From NCBI GenBank assembly GCA_964648985.1, contig CAZYMS010000010.1, positions 1-46,571 on the forward strand: a stretch of 46,571 nt of DNA. Direction: 5' to 3'. Each line of letters opens with the position of its first letter. Positions within the stretch are counted from its first letter, which is position 1. Below the pieces are notes generated by a model that saw only the letters and a program-made list of their open reading frames with translations, made no database searches and had not been told where the DNA came from. Shown piece after piece: positions 46,459 to 46,571 of this stretch. The DNA is from JAEUSE01 sp964648985 (lineage in GTDB: Bacteria > Patescibacteriota > Doudnabacteria > UBA920). A program made the position numbers and the translations under genes.

Positions 46459-46483
46459 AAAGGTCCTCATCCAGGACCTTTTT
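46459..46483 (+). terminator. Intrinsic terminator after the small membrane gene
   Basis: AAAGGTCCT and AGGACCTTT enclose CATCC, followed by T residues. Confidence 0.88.
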
Positions 46484-46509
46484 CATTTTTCGGGACTTCA
46501 TCCTTTACA

Positions 46510-46571
46510 CTACTTCCCGCTCAAAAAATTAGCCCATTCGTTCCAGGTGTCGGCACCTTCGTCTTTATACT
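46510..46571 (-). CDS. Partial gene entering from the right edge (C-terminus only)
   Basis: About 19 residues before a TAG stop at 46510-46512 are open on the minus strand and end in DTWNEWANFLSGK. The stop lies about 25 nt from the terminator of the neighbouring plus-strand gene, consistent with a convergent pair. Too short to name. Confidence 0.4.
   Translation of the reverse strand, partial: YKDEGADTWNEWANFLSGK

Noticed and set aside
1..46571. UGA recoded as glycine (code 25)
   Set aside because: Release factor 2 with SPF is present and genes such as the one ending at 4102 stop at TGA at the expected length.
1..46571. Transposases, integrases or prophage genes
   Set aside because: I found none on either strand; the signs of mobility are limited to palindromic repeats and GC-richer orphan genes.

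Overview
The window looks like a Patescibacteria (Candidate Phyla Radiation, CPR) chromosome segment. The evidence is compact single-copy housekeeping genes, many small membrane or secreted proteins with CPR-type architecture, core genes that mostly lack Shine-Dalgarno (SD) sites, a PaaX/Cas2-like protein with a membrane segment, a sunset-domain protein and a TRM11-type methyltransferase. Release factor 2 carries the SPF anticodon-like motif and TGA is used as a stop, so the genetic code is the standard bacterial one and not the UGA-glycine code of Gracilibacteria/Absconditabacteria. Both uL1 and bL9 are present, which argues against the CPR lineages reported to lack one or the other. I cannot name the lineage from sequence alone. 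Layout. 1-2100 (minus): two tandem DnaQ-like exonucleases, peptide deformylase and a small unknown. 2177-5756 (plus): an extended -10 promoter, a structured leader RNA, a CAP-domain surface protein, a WecG/TagA glycosyltransferase and glutamyl-tRNA synthetase. 5869-9706 (plus): a cell-surface hydrolase cassette with an M23 peptidase, a pilin-like domain fused to a lysozyme-like domain, an anchored unknown, and the same pilin-like domain fused to a C39-like peptidase. 9782-10437: hairpin-rich DNA without a gene. 10515-12700: sunset-domain protein, TRM11-type methyltransferase, L27. 12756-19308 (minus): pyrG, rplI, ftsX, ftsE, prfB, a thymidylate-kinase-like pseudoenzyme and a UPF0200-like P-loop protein. 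19455-23334 (minus): secE-nusG-rplK-rplA interrupted by a stomatin-like gene and two small membrane proteins. 23534-25159 (minus): a probably acquired Gre-like/PrnB-IDO-like pair behind a consensus promoter. 25209-28133: rdgB, then a methyltransferase/GHMP kinase/P-loop kinase operon. 28221-28615: a small Cys-rich protein with its own promoter and terminator. 28639-37494 (minus): gyrB, an unknown, pheT-pheS with a detached tRNA-binding domain gene, a pilin-like surface protein and a membrane protein. 37582-40438 (minus): an exonuclease VII operon in which XseA carries an N-terminal HRDC domain; this is hidden by an assembly gap. 40610-46109 (minus): an unknown, an AlkA-like glycosylase, a PaaX/Cas2-like protein and a UvrD-like helicase-nuclease. 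46192-46483: a small two-helix membrane protein. A partial gene enters from the right edge. Three patterns cut across the window. First, most intergenic spacers are imperfect palindromes built from a short reiterated word; at least nine word families recur at distant sites, and similar palindromes sit in frame inside the helicase and glycosylase genes. Second, several genes have a -10 box 6-7 nt before the ATG, as expected for leaderless mRNAs, while the accessory orphan genes instead have strong SD sites. Third, domains have been shuffled (pilin-hydrolase, HRDC-XseA, excised PheT OB domain). Together these suggest a small host-dependent cell with a remodelled surface and a plastic genome.
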